The notes beneath the pieces were generated by a model that saw nothing but the letters and a program-made list of their open reading frames with translations, did no database searches and was not told where the DNA came from. A stretch of 21,535 bases of DNA from an uncultured Eubacterium sp. GTDB taxonomy: Bacteria > Bacillota > Clostridia > Lachnospirales > Lachnospiraceae. A program made the translations under genes and the position numbers. The stretch spans positions 1 to 21,535 of the forward strand of contig CAJUAU010000036.1 of assembly GCA_910584645.1 (NCBI GenBank), written 5' to 3'. How positions within the stretch are numbered: position 1 is the first letter of the stretch; every line of letters begins with the position of its first letter. Below are positions 14,502-21,535 of the stretch, piece after piece.

Positions 14502-16805
14502 TCACTCCTCTAATTTACGGGAATTGTAACCGTAATCAATGGCAAAATTAAACAGGTGGTACGGATTCTGGCTGATCTTATAACACACGAACTGGTCCGT
14601 CTCACAATAGGTACGCACTTCGTAGGGATACAGCTGTTTAAACTCCTGCGCCCAGTAATAGATCCTTGACATCAGGATCCAGCGGTTCTCTCCCTTGTAC
14701 ATATCGATCCCCCCCACACTGGGAAGATCACGCCCCGCCCCCTGCCTCGATACTGTCTGGCCGCTTTCCGCATAATGTTCTGTGTAATCGATGGGGACTT
14801 TCTCGATAAATACATAGACACTGTCGGTAGGAATACGGATCAATGGCTCCTCCCCCGGTTCCAGATCATTTAATTCCATATCTTTCAGGAAGGTGATCAG
14901 CTCATAATGATAGCCATGGTCCAGTCCCATCTGTGTCTCATCATTGGCGGAGCAGATCGTCCAGGTAAAATCTTTTTCCTCCCGGATAATATTGGTCAGG
15001 CAGGTGATGGCTTCGTTGGTTACAAGGGTTGTATTCTCCACAGGCTCTTTGCGGTAATCCCCGTTCCACAGCAGGCAGACCGAAGCCGCCACAAAGACCA
15101 GGGAGCAGAAATTCCGCCCCTTATGCCAATTTTTCTTCCACAGCAGCAGACGGATCACCCCGTCCGCCGCAAAGGCAAATGCCACCGGCAGCATATAGCC
15201 AAAATAGATCCGGCACCGGCTTCCATCCATCAGTTCCGGTAATCCCAATTCTTTCGCGGTCTGCAGGATCAGCATAAGTCCCATAAAAACGCCTGTAGAC
15301 AGGAGCATGGCTCCATAACAGGGCCTTCGGAGCACCAGAAACAGGATCCCCAGCACAAACAGCAGTCCCATGGCCGCCAGAACAACGATGTAGTACCAGG
15401 GCAGAGGTTCATTCAGCACTGCACCGTTGACCGCAGAGCAGAGCTTATCCCATACCCGTCCCAGCTTCTGCCGGATTCCCTCTGCCGGTTCACTGTTCTC
15501 CGTACCTTCAACGGATTCCAGGGCTTCTGGTTCGGACACCTGGTTGCCCATCTCATCATAGTAGATCACTGTACCGCCAGTCTTTTCCTCTTCTGTTCCC
15601 TCCTGCTTATCACCAGAACCGTTGATGACGCTCATCCCCCATCCCAGAGACCCCTGCAGCGGTGTCCCCATAACATAAGCAGCCGCCATCGGCAGAACAG
15701 CGATCATCACACTGAGAAATCCCGTGAGCAGCACACTCCAGAAGTACCGTTTCCTAAAAAACCAGAACAGGTACCCGGCAGCCACCCCCACGCAGAACAG
15801 CCCTGCGATCATTGTATCATAAAAATGCACTGCCAGCGTCATGGAAAAGCTCATGGCAAAAAATACCAGCGCCAGCCGGGACTCCCTGGGAGGCAGCCAT
15901 TTTTTCACTTCCCGCCTTCTCTCCTGGAAAAAATAAAAGGCAAAATAGATCGCAGGAAGAATAAAGATCATGCCGTACTCCTGGGGAAGCACCGAGAAAA
16001 AACGCAGGTAGGTGCTGGGCTGCAGAAAATCACCAATGATATAAATCCCCATAACCGCATAGCTGATGTATCTGCTCCGGCAGCACAGACGGATAAATCC
16101 CAGAAGAACCATGTGGAGCATCAGCGTCTGCACAAAGGAAAAAAGCCGCATAAAAACATAGCTGTCTATCCCAAATACTGTGTGAAGGTAATAGATCACA
16201 CAGTGATAACCAAAGGGATATACGCCGTCAATAAAAATATTATTTCTGCTCATCCCATTGATCCAGTACAGATGCACCGGGGTATCGGAAGCGGTATATC
16301 CATATCCCCGCAGCAGCTGTATACCGTAGAAAGCCGCCAGCAGCACTAAAACTGCCGCCACCATGATCCATTCCAGCCACCGCTTTCTAAAACTCTGCAA
16401 AAGGGCGCGCCCCAGTGCCGCCACACCCTGGCGCAGATGATCCAGCAGCCGGAATACAACGGTCTTCCCTCCCATTTTCCCATCTGAAATCCGGTGCAGG
16501 TTATGCCAGATACCACGAAAAAAAGGCATAAGATGTATGTTATTCAGCCGCCGCCACAGAATAAAAGCCGGAATAAAGGTACCAGTGATCAGCGTAAAAC
16601 GGTTAGAAATGTGAAGAAGCTGCAGTATAAAAACGAGATTCATAAAATAAAAGTTTCCTGACAGCAGACAGATAAAAAACTTCTGGGCGAACCTGCGCTC
16701 CCTTATCCTGTCATACAGGACGAAAGCAGGCAGCAGTACCGTCATGATCATATATACGCTTAAAATTTCGGTAAACTGTAATATAGTATAAAGCCTCATT
16801 GACAT
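14502..16805 (-). CDS. Large polytopic membrane protein, possible GT-C glycosyltransferase
   Basis: A 767-residue protein with about 12-13 hydrophobic helices and a soluble C-terminal domain of about 170 residues. After the fourth helix comes TASDTPVHLYWINGM (residues 171-185), an acidic residue in a first large outer loop as in GT-C enzymes that use polyprenyl-phosphate sugars. This is the only hint of function. Residues about 396-443 form a highly acidic, low-complexity loop, unusual in such enzymes. ATG 16805 is chosen because AGAAGG is 8 nt upstream; the GTG at 16814 overlaps that site. It lies between the PelE-like gene (21 nt gap) and the DUF2194-like gene. I know of no such component in the minimal pel set. 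A polyprenyl-sugar donor from the GT2 enzyme would fit, by inference. Confidence 0.6.
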   Translation of the reverse strand: MSMRLYTILQFTEILSVYMIMTVLLPAFVLYDRIRERRFAQKFFICLLSGNFYFMNLVFILQLLHISNRFTLITGTFIPAFILWRRLNNIHLMPFFRGIWHNLHRISDGKMGGKTVVFRLLDHLRQGVAALGRALLQSFRKRWLEWIMVAAVLVLLAAFYGIQLLRGYGYTASDTPVHLYWINGMSRNNIFIDGVYPFGYHCVIYYLHTVFGIDSYVFMRLFSFVQTLMLHMVLLGFIRLCCRSRYISYAVMGIYIIGDFLQPSTYLRFFSVLPQEYGMIFILPAIYFAFYFFQERRREVKKWLPPRESRLALVFFAMSFSMTLAVHFYDTMIAGLFCVGVAAGYLFWFFRKRYFWSVLLTGFLSVMIAVLPMAAAYVMGTPLQGSLGWGMSVINGSGDKQEGTEEEKTGGTVIYYDEMGNQVSEPEALESVEGTENSEPAEGIRQKLGRVWDKLCSAVNGAVLNEPLPWYYIVVLAAMGLLFVLGILFLVLRRPCYGAMLLSTGVFMGLMLILQTAKELGLPELMDGSRCRIYFGYMLPVAFAFAADGVIRLLLWKKNWHKGRNFCSLVFVAASVCLLWNGDYRKEPVENTTLVTNEAITCLTNIIREEKDFTWTICSANDETQMGLDHGYHYELITFLKDMELNDLEPGEEPLIRIPTDSVYVFIEKVPIDYTEHYAESGQTVSRQGAGRDLPSVGGIDMYKGENRWILMSRIYYWAQEFKQLYPYEVRTYCETDQFVCYKISQNPYHLFNFAIDYGYNSRKLEE

Positions 16806-16826
16806 TTGCAGCACCTTCTATCTTCC

Positions 16827-17738
16827 TTATTGCTGAAATACCCGGATGAGCTCCAGCGTCTCATTGTCGATCACCACTTTGGATCTGCGCAGCTGTGTAA
16901 GAACCTCAAAAAAATGCTCCCTGTCCCCAATGGAAAAAAATAATTTCAGCTGGCAGGTATAAGTGGCCAGCGTATCCGGATAATGTACCTCCGCCCGCCC
17001 GCACCAGACCCTGCACCGGTCAAACTCCCGGATCTCCAGCAGCCGCATGCTGACCGCCTCATAGTGGCGGCTGGTCATCTGATCTGGATGTTCCCTGTAT
17101 AATAATTCACATACCGAGTCCATCTGTTCCACAAAGGATCTCTGTTCCATATCCGTAAATACCTGCTGCCGCAGCACCTGATCCATATAATCGATGAGGA
17201 TACGGATGTACTCCTCCCGGTTGTCTTCCCGCTTCTGAACCTCATTATAGCACTTCTGAACCGTTGTCCGGAAATCATTCAGTGCATCCTGAAGAACTGA
17301 AGCCGCATAATGAGAAGTCTCCGAATCCTCACTGTTTAATGCCAGCGAGATGGCTGCCAGGGATTCCCGGACATCTCCCCGTACCACATTTAACATCAGG
17401 GTACGCAGATTATCCTTATCCGTAACAGCTAATGCCTCCTCCATGGAAACTACCGTGCGCCCCCGCTCCTCATCCGCATGGGTAAAAGTCTTCACCCGGT
17501 CTTTTTTAAAGATGACGTCTTCCAGATCTACCTCCTGGGAGAAAAAACACCGGTAAATGATATACCCCAGAAAAACATAAATGGCACCAAGAACAGGACA
17601 TAATATCATCACTATGCCTTTGGAAATGTAACTGAGAGGCCTCTCTTTATTTTGAATCCGGTTCCAGGCCAGATACCCCGCCGCCACCAGAGTATTGATA
17701 ATAACCAGAACAATGAATCTCTCCATATCTGAACTCAT
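16827..17738 (-). CDS. pelE: PelE-like membrane protein with helical repeats
   Basis: A 303-residue protein. Two N-terminal membrane helices (about residues 8-24 and 40-62) are followed by an all-helical cytoplasmic region with TPR-like character (YAASVLQDALNDF, CELLYREHPDQM, REFDRCRVWCGRAEVHYPDT). PelE proteins have this same plan and help hold the PelD-PelF-PelG complex together. Its ATG overlaps the stop of the PelD fusion gene (ATGA), as is common for the pelD-pelE pair. Sequence identity to PelE cannot be judged by eye, so the call rests on architecture and position. An ATG at 17726 is a possible alternative start; neither has ideal ribosome-binding spacing. Confidence 0.65.
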   Translation of the reverse strand: MSSDMERFIVLVIINTLVAAGYLAWNRIQNKERPLSYISKGIVMILCPVLGAIYVFLGYIIYRCFFSQEVDLEDVIFKKDRVKTFTHADEERGRTVVSMEEALAVTDKDNLRTLMLNVVRGDVRESLAAISLALNSEDSETSHYAASVLQDALNDFRTTVQKCYNEVQKREDNREEYIRILIDYMDQVLRQQVFTDMEQRSFVEQMDSVCELLYREHPDQMTSRHYEAVSMRLLEIREFDRCRVWCGRAEVHYPDTLATYTCQLKLFFSIGDREHFFEVLTQLRRSKVVIDNETLELIRVFQQ

Positions 17739-19915
17739 TCCTCGATTCTTTCCACGATCTTGCTTTCGATTCCCGCTTCCGCAAACCTGCTGATCACAAT
17801 GTCCGCTTCCATCCGGACCGTATTTGCCAGAAGCACATACATCTTCCCATCCCCCATTGTCCCCATATAATCGGTCTGCCGCAGATTTTTCATCAGCACT
17901 TTTCCAATCTGCTCATAATCTTCCGAATCCGTCTGGATCTGCAGCAGTGTACAGACCGTAAGGTTTTTCTTTTTTGCTTTATGATAGGCTTTGACAAGGG
18001 CACTGAATGCCTCCGGCTCCAGGATCTGGGTATCCTCCACATATCTCTGCTCTTCAAGAGCCGCCATATAACGGCTTGCCCGCAGCATGGCATTCTGGAT
18101 CAGATAACTGATGACAACGAGCAGATTCGCCTGCCCCAGTGTCATCCGTTCCCAGGGGATCCCCCATACCATAACGATCATATTCATTTCTTCTTTGTCA
18201 TAAATAGCATTTGCCATCAGCGGATACCGTTCATCCATCTTACGGTTGATGTACACCTTACGCTCTTTCAGGCTCTCATATAGCTCTCCCATCTCCGGAT
18301 AGCGGATGGAATTTCCCAGCTTACGCGCCACCTCGGAGCTGGAGGAAAACAATCTGGCATAATCCGAATTATATACTGTATAGATCGCCACATCCGGACT
18401 TCGCAGGATCTTGGACAAAATCTCCACCGCATAAAAGAGAACCTCTTCCGGCGTGTACTGATCCAGAGTGGAGGTGATGCTGTACAGTTTTCCAATGCTG
18501 TCTTTTTGATCGATCACCTGCCGCTCCAGTACATCCTTCACCCGGACGTTGCTGCTGTTGATATCTTTGATATCCCTCAGCTGGCGTCCCAGACTCTTCT
18601 GTACCTCTGCGCCCTCGGTCCGGATCGCCCGTATCTGATCCCGCATATACCCCACCACCAGGCCAAGTATGAATAACTGCGCCATCCAGACATAGGTGGT
18701 GTAATCCAGCATCACTTCAAATCCGCTGCGGGTATACATTTGCCGGAACAAGTAGCCGCAGACCGCCAGTACAGCTGAAAAAATTGCCTGATGCTGTCCA
18801 TAGACCACAGCAAAAAGCAATACATACAGCAGGTAAAAATCCAGCCTGGAAAAATACCGGCTGTCAACGGTTCTGTTATTCAACATAAAAAATGGAATAA
18901 AGCAGGCCATATTTTCTATAAACGGAACACATGCCTTAAAAAACCACCCAAATTTTCGGAAAATGTGCCCGCCAAATTTCCTTTTTTCTTCCTCTTCCTG
19001 TTTAAATGCCTCTTTATGTTTCATAATATAAGAAGCCACTCTCTGGATCCCGTCCTCCGGCGGATGACAGACAGCAGCTCCAAATTCACTGATAAACCGC
19101 TGATTGGAAAGCACTTTCCGGTGCTCTTCCAGCTCATTCGCCTCTACCAGCTCCGTATCATCACCCATCGACCGACACAGGATCTCTCCAATCTGCAGCT
19201 CTGTCACTGGGACAGAAGAAGAGATATGATACAGAGAATATCCCGTCTTCCTATTATTCATAAACTGATAAATAAACTCTATGGCATCTGATTCAAATAG
19301 AAGGGAATGGGTAATGTTTGGATCCGCCAGAAGATATCCCTGCTCCAATGCCCTTACACACATAGAGCCACAGAGCCCATCCAGCTGGCTCCGGTCATTC
19401 GGAATACCATACAGATGATCTAGTCTCAGTACCACAATGTCCAGTTCCTGGATTTCCCTGAAATTATTACAGAGATATTCGGCCTGTACCAGCGCCATTC
19501 CCCGGATTCCTTCCCCACAGGCAGGGATATCTTCTGTAATATTTTCCTCAAAATTTCCACGGTACACCTCTTCCGATGAGAGGTAGACAAACCGCCCCTG
19601 TCTCACGCTGGCATATGCTGTCAGCAGATTCATAAGGGATGAGATATACCGCACAGAATCCCTCTCCCTTTCCTGCCAGGAAAAATTGGGATCATATGCC
19701 CCCAGAAATAAAGCCACATCCGGGCTGATACTTTCAAATATCTCATTCAGACTACTATTATCATAAGAAAAATCATAACGTTCAAATACTTTTGCATAGG
19801 AACTTGTACCAAATTGCTCTCCCGTCAGCAGATACACCCTGTGCCCTTCTTTTCTCAGTTTGATGATCATCTGATTCATCAAACTTCCCGCGCCTCCAAT
19901 AAGTAAAATATTCAT
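17735..19915 (-). CDS. pelD: PelD c-di-GMP receptor fused to a degenerate SDR/epimerase domain
   Basis: A 726-residue multidomain protein. Residues 1-300 form an extended SDR (NAD-dependent epimerase-like) domain with the nucleotide loop ILLIGGAGSL (3-12) and YLSSEEVYRG (111-120). The catalytic Tyr-xxx-Lys is replaced: the expected positions are R138 and L142. Four membrane helices follow (about 325-345, 357-375, 378-393, 405-424), then a coiled coil (430-480), a GAF-like domain (490-610) and a degenerate GGDEF domain (628-722). In the last, GDGKM (688-692) replaces GGDEF and RQTD (679-682) sits exactly five residues ahead, the c-di-GMP-binding I-site spacing. Helices-GAF-degenerate GGDEF is the PelD plan, which switches on polymer synthesis when c-di-GMP binds. 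ATG 19915 has GGAGG 5 nt upstream; GTG 19927 overlaps it. Confidence 0.85.
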   Translation of the reverse strand: MNILLIGGAGSLMNQMIIKLRKEGHRVYLLTGEQFGTSSYAKVFERYDFSYDNSSLNEIFESISPDVALFLGAYDPNFSWQERERDSVRYISSLMNLLTAYASVRQGRFVYLSSEEVYRGNFEENITEDIPACGEGIRGMALVQAEYLCNNFREIQELDIVVLRLDHLYGIPNDRSQLDGLCGSMCVRALEQGYLLADPNITHSLLFESDAIEFIYQFMNNRKTGYSLYHISSSVPVTELQIGEILCRSMGDDTELVEANELEEHRKVLSNQRFISEFGAAVCHPPEDGIQRVASYIMKHKEAFKQEEEEKRKFGGHIFRKFGWFFKACVPFIENMACFIPFFMLNNRTVDSRYFSRLDFYLLYVLLFAVVYGQHQAIFSAVLAVCGYLFRQMYTRSGFEVMLDYTTYVWMAQLFILGLVVGYMRDQIRAIRTEGAEVQKSLGRQLRDIKDINSSNVRVKDVLERQVIDQKDSIGKLYSITSTLDQYTPEEVLFYAVEILSKILRSPDVAIYTVYNSDYARLFSSSSEVARKLGNSIRYPEMGELYESLKERKVYINRKMDERYPLMANAIYDKEEMNMIVMVWGIPWERMTLGQANLLVVISYLIQNAMLRASRYMAALEEQRYVEDTQILEPEAFSALVKAYHKAKKKNLTVCTLLQIQTDSEDYEQIGKVLMKNLRQTDYMGTMGDGKMYVLLANTVRMEADIVISRFAEAGIESKIVERIEE

Positions 19916-19943
19916 TTCTGCCTCCACGCCGTCTCATTCAGAT

Positions 19944-20231
19944 CTACCATTTATGCGCTTTGATTCCCTGCCGTTCAAGCTGCTGGCAAAAGTCCCGTAC
20001 ATCCTTTCCCACCTCTTCCTGGGAAATCCCATATTCCTCTGCCAGCTCCGCCGAAATCTCTTCCTGCCCCATCCCCTTTTCCATCATTCTCCAGATCGAG
20101 GCTCCCATCTCGTTCAGAGGCAACGGTTTTCTGTAGGGATATCCCGGCTGGCTCATATCAAGCAGCCAGTAGATCCCGGCAGCATACCGCAGCTGGTACA
20201 AAGTTTTGCCAGATTCCGATCCTAACGGCAT
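19944..20231 (-). CDS. PqqD-like small protein, first gene of the polysaccharide operon
   Basis: A 95-residue protein of the PqqD fold (PF05402, the RRE or peptide-chaperone family). The usual pattern is present: a beta-rich N terminus ending in YWLLDM, PLPLNEMGASIWRMMEKG, EEISAELAEEYGISQEEVGKDV, and RDFCQQLERQGI. PqqD proteins normally hold a leader peptide for a modifying enzyme, but no radical SAM enzyme, YcaO or lasso cyclase is visible in the window. PqqD-like proteins also occur in exopolysaccharide clusters, usually near HprK-like kinases and PF14907 proteins. Here a PF14907 protein is present about 17 kb away and no kinase is seen. AAGGAG lies 10 nt before ATG 20231, and the operon promoter is directly upstream. 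Confidence 0.8.
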   Translation of the reverse strand: MPLGSESGKTLYQLRYAAGIYWLLDMSQPGYPYRKPLPLNEMGASIWRMMEKGMGQEEISAELAEEYGISQEEVGKDVRDFCQQLERQGIKAHKW

Positions 20232-20275
20232 GTTTCTGATTCTCCTTTACCTTATCGTCCTTCTAATATTTTTTC

Positions 20276-20304
20276 ATTATACTACATAAACAGGGGGTTG
20301 TAAA
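20276..20304 (-). promoter_or_regulatory. Sigma-A promoter of the Pel-type operon
   Basis: Reading leftward, TTTACA (20299-20304) and a perfect TATAAT (20276-20281) are 17 bp apart, placing the start near 20270 and a leader of about 40 nt ahead of the PqqD-like gene. No comparable promoter was noticed in the short gaps inside the operon, so this probably drives the whole run down to 5946. Confidence 0.85.
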
Positions 20305-20331
20305 CCCTGGCGGGTGAGGGATATCCCCTGG
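20291..20331. promoter_or_regulatory. Possible operator: paired inverted repeats over and above the -35 box
   Basis: Two imperfect palindromes lie side by side. CAGGG and CCCTG (20291-20295 and 20305-20309) flank the -35 box, and AGGGATATCCC (317-327 of the same kilobase, i.e. 20317-20327) lies just upstream. The word CCCTGG occurs at 20305-20310 and 20326-20331, exactly 21 bp (two helix turns) apart, as expected for a dimeric regulator binding one DNA face. The regulator is unknown. Confidence 0.4.
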
Positions 20332-20332
20332 T

Positions 20333-20623
20333 TCACTGCTCCGTTTCCTTATCACAAATAAATTCCTTTTTCCAATATACTTCTCCCACTCTGTATTCCA
20401 GGATCTTAAAACAGGAAATCGGATAATCCCTAAAACCAATATATTTGTGAAACTTAATAATTTTCTCCCCGCACTCTTTCCTTGTAGCATAAAATCCAAT
20501 TCTTTTTGTTTCCCTGATGATTATGCCATCAATTTTACTATCGTAAATATGATACAATGCATATATAATATCATTCCTATTCAGATATAAAACCCCCTTC
20601 CCATTGCGAGTTTCCAATATCAA
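20333..20623 (-). CDS. Small immunity-like protein, DUF7336-type, start uncertain
   Basis: An open frame of 96 residues whose core reads IIYALYHIYDSKIDG, then RIGFYATRKECGEKI, GFRDYPISCFKILEY and VYWKKEF. This layout (YxLxHxY, GxYxTxxEA, GFxxYPxxFxIxxY, W..EF) is that of a widespread small family I know as DUF7336-type, whose function is unknown; immunity or regulatory roles are only guessed. No ATG fits: the frame opens with TTG 20623, and the family-like core begins near residue 18, so either a rare start (CTG near 20572) or a lost start is possible. It overlaps the gene upstream by 47 nt and ends 29 nt before the operon promoter. The DNA is much more AT-rich than the polysaccharide genes. 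Confidence 0.5.
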   Translation of the reverse strand: MILETRNGKGVLYLNRNDIIYALYHIYDSKIDGIIIRETKRIGFYATRKECGEKIIKFHKYIGFRDYPISCFKILEYRVGEVYWKKEFICDKETEQ

Positions 20624-20798
20624 TCATACTCACATAAAGAGTATCTCCCCTTAATTCCCACTCCTTGATGATCTGATCCCTTTTTTCTTCCGCTTGTTTC
20701 TCTGTCAGGAAGATACCAAGCAGACTATATCTGTCATAAGATAAATCCCCATTTTCAATTTCTTCGTAGTACTCTAAAATATACATACTTTTTCCCAT
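20577..20798 (-). CDS. Small acidic protein, distantly like its downstream neighbour
   Basis: A 73-residue protein (MYILEYYEEI, LLGIFLTEKQAEEKRDQI, IDIGNSQWEGGF). It shares the order of elements of the neighbouring 96-residue product: an opening beta strand with aromatic residues, LGIF or IGFY followed by a T/S-E-x-x-A helix, and a closing W..GF. The two may thus be diverged tandem copies. ATG 20798 or 20786 may be the start; neither has a strong ribosome binding site. Function is unknown; the type resembles small orphan immunity genes. Confidence 0.55.
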   Translation of the reverse strand: MGKSMYILEYYEEIENGDLSYDRYSLLGIFLTEKQAEEKRDQIIKEWELRGDTLYVSMIDIGNSQWEGGFISE

Positions 20799-20910
20799 AA
20801 TACAAACCCATTCTGATTTTTTGGCAAAAAAACTTAATGGTCAACCATTTAGCGGAACACACTTACTGCTATAGCCTCTCGATTGACTCATATTATAAAA
20901 GAAATATCCA

Positions 20911-21369
20911 TCATACACGTGACCGACCGATATCAGAAAATTCTTTTATTAAATTTTTGTCATTTGTTTCAATGTAGATATCATTAAAATCGTCCAATTG
21001 GATATATACTATCTCACTATTACCACTATAAAACAACACTGCCCCATAAACTCTATCACGTAACAAATCATAAAGACTATTATACTCAAATATATACTTT
21101 GTTATAAAAATATCAACTTCATATCCAATAATATCTGTATCAAACCGTTCTCTTATTTTTTTAGGCACACTAATAATTTTACATTTTTCTTCTAATTCCA
21201 ATACCTTATCATTTGTCATCAGATCCCTATAAAATGTAAAATATATTTTATCTGCCACACCGCATAAATAATGAACTATTTTTTTGTATTTGTTACCTTT
21301 AATAATATCCGAAGAAAATATATAATACATCTCTTCTTTGTATGATGTCTTTAGAAGTTCAAACACCAT
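20911..21369 (-). CDS. Hypothetical protein, 152 residues
   Basis: I do not recognise this protein. It is soluble by appearance, rich in Ile, Tyr, Asp and Lys, with an N-terminal half containing KYKKIVHYLCGVADKIYFTF and a C-terminal half of alternating hydrophobic and charged residues (YGAVLFYSG, IVYIQLDDFNDIYIE). AAAGGAG lies only 2 nt before ATG 21369; the GTG three bases further in (21366) has 5-nt spacing and may be the real start. The AT content is high, as in the two small genes next to it, so it belongs to the same accessory-looking segment. The 166 bp to its right hold no feature I can name. Confidence 0.55.
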   Translation of the reverse strand: MVFELLKTSYKEEMYYIFSSDIIKGNKYKKIVHYLCGVADKIYFTFYRDLMTNDKVLELEEKCKIISVPKKIRERFDTDIIGYEVDIFITKYIFEYNSLYDLLRDRVYGAVLFYSGNSEIVYIQLDDFNDIYIETNDKNLIKEFSDIGRSRV

Positions 21370-21535
21370 AGCTCCTTTCTTTTTATACTATAATGATTTT
21401 GGGAGTTATTTCCCTTTGGATATATCTATACTATCTATTAAAAAATATAAAATCTAGCCTCACATTGTTTTGCTAATAACATGATGTCAGGGTCAAATAA
21501 ATAAAAATATTTTGCCCATCTTTGGTCAGCACCTT

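Noticed and set aside
20836..20858. Hairpin AATGGT/ACCATT between the small AT-rich genes
   Set aside because: The stem is only 6 bp with a 2-nt loop and no T-run, too weak to call a terminator or operator.

Overview
The window looks like chromosome from a Gram-positive gut-type Firmicute, most likely Lachnospiraceae (class Clostridia). The reasons are the moderate GC of the main block, strong AGGAGG-type ribosome binding sites in front of nearly every gene, sigma-A promoters with near-consensus boxes, and the Pel-type polysaccharide genes found without the outer-membrane parts PelB and PelC. The genus assignment is an inference; no rRNA or marker gene is present.

The centre is one long leftward operon (about 20231 down to 5946). 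It starts at a clear promoter (20276-20304) and runs: PqqD-like protein, a fusion of a degenerate SDR domain with PelD, a PelE-like TPR membrane protein, a large polytopic membrane protein (possible GT-C enzyme), a membrane-anchored DUF2194/PelA-deacetylase-like protein, PelF, PelG, a DUF2304 membrane protein, a GT4 glycosyltransferase, a GT2 polyprenol-type glycosyltransferase and a DUF4874/DUF4832 protein. Spacing is tight, and several ribosome binding sites lie inside the end of the preceding gene. PelF would build the chain, PelG with PelD/PelE would form the membrane synthase/export complex, and the PelD part keeps an RxxD c-di-GMP site. The extra glycosyltransferases, the large membrane protein and the DUF4832 proteins suggest a decorated or compound version of a Pel-like polymer.

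Left of the operon, a second DUF4874/DUF4832 protein (4529-5959, + strand) faces the operon tail-to-tail and overlaps its last gene by 14 bp. It diverges from a two-gene leftward unit holding a Wzx-like flippase and a PF14907-type nucleotidyltransferase. Next comes a small secreted-looking or leader-bearing beta-rich protein (1142-1516) with its own strong promoter, a hairpin-dense 3' region (about 921-1141), a terminator (888-918) and a LytTR response regulator (123-863).

Right of the operon promoter the base composition drops sharply to AT-rich. This flank carries two small related genes of an uncharacterised immunity-like type and one unknown 152-residue protein, consistent with an acquired accessory segment. 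I see no IS element, CRISPR array, tRNA or rRNA.

The points most worth attention are the SDR-PelD fusion with a catalytically dead SDR part, a PqqD-like protein heading a Pel operon (with PF14907 at the other end of the locus), the leader-like small protein with its structured 3' region, and the face-to-face DUF4832 paralogs, of which only one is membrane-anchored.
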